From: UBA10161 sp964581105
GTDB taxonomy: Archaea; Micrarchaeota; Micrarchaeia; Anstonellales; Anstonellaceae
Direction of reading: 5' to 3'
Length of the DNA: 22,427 bases
Assembly: GCA_964581105.1 (NCBI GenBank)
Contig: CAZOMB010000017.1
Span: 1-22,427 of the forward strand
In this document: positions 22,295-22,427 of the stretch, in pieces
Position numbering within the stretch: position 1 is the stretch's first letter
Layout: every line of letters begins with the position of its first letter
The notes under the pieces: generated by a model
The model's database searches: none
The model's input: the letters and a program-made list of their open reading frames with translations, nothing else
Told to the model about the DNA's origin: nothing
Made by a program: the position numbers and the translations under genes

Positions 22295-22427
22295 GGCGGC
22301 TTTCTGAACAGCCCGAAAAAGCCTTCTGCCTTTTTTATCTGCTCTTTTGCCTCATGAACTGCCATTACCTCCTCTATTTCTGAGATTCTTGAGACATAGC
22401 TTTTCATCCTGTTCTGGTATATCCTTG
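22288..22427 (-). CDS. C-terminal end of an unidentified gene
   Basis: A minus-strand frame is open from the right edge to TAA at 22288-22290, giving 45 visible residues, largely helical and charged (SYVSRISEIEEVMAVHEAKE, then QIKKAEGFFGLFRKPPQ), perhaps the end of a coiled coil. An internal ATG follows GAGGAGGTA, but the frame runs on upstream, so this is taken as a partial gene. It overlaps the 3' end of nnrD by 7 bp, in keeping with the tail-to-tail packing elsewhere. Not recognised. Confidence 0.5.
   Translation of the reverse strand, partial: RIYQNRMKSYVSRISEIEEVMAVHEAKEQIKKAEGFFGLFRKPPQ

Overview
This window looks like a piece of a small, tightly packed archaeal genome, most likely from the DPANN radiation (Diapherotrites/Micrarchaeota-like; the exact lineage cannot be fixed from this sequence). 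The archaeal evidence is a group II chaperonin (thermosome), a crenarchaeal-type single-OB SSB, DUF424, an archaeal NFACT protein, Fap7-type kinase, TATA-box promoters with many apparently leaderless starts, and two tRNA genes with bulge-helix-bulge (BHB) introns and no encoded CCA.

Region 1 (1-9071) is accessory and codes for the cell surface, all on the minus strand. A 2177-residue signal-peptide-to-membrane-anchor protein (2398-8931) is followed by an Asn/Ser/Thr-rich right-handed beta-helix protein. The beta-helix gene starts near 2282 and is cut at 1134 by a frameshift inside a run of nine G. With one base fewer the frame would run on to the left window edge through a second copy of the same module. 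Both genes contain recent internal duplications.

Region 2 (9072-22427) is dense housekeeping DNA. It contains thermosome and SSB; S-adenosylhomocysteinase divergent from a C-terminally truncated RqcH/NFACT; two tandem double-ACT proteins; DUF424 divergent from a small lipoprotein; tRNA-Val(UAC) with a 113-nt D-loop intron; a TM-helix (mechanosensitive-channel-like) protein convergent with a cation/proton antiporter; tRNA-Gln(CUG) with two introns; two unknown small proteins; an apparent minus-strand cluster PurF - PadR-like regulator - Fap7-like kinase - inositol-phosphate synthase (frameshifted); the NAD(P)HX dehydratase NnrD; and the end of an unidentified gene.

Two layout rules stand out. 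Head-to-head pairs are separated by about 50-67 bp with one AT-rich TATA-like element in the middle, placed about 26 bp from both starts, so one element could serve both directions. Tail-to-tail pairs have almost no space, and twice the two stop codons overlap in a self-complementary tetranucleotide (CTAG, TTAA). The strongest items for follow-up are the G9 tract in the surface gene, the shared-TATA architecture, the D-loop tRNA introns, and the RqcH homologue lacking its NFACT-R domain. No CRISPR array, transposase, integrase or defence island was seen.
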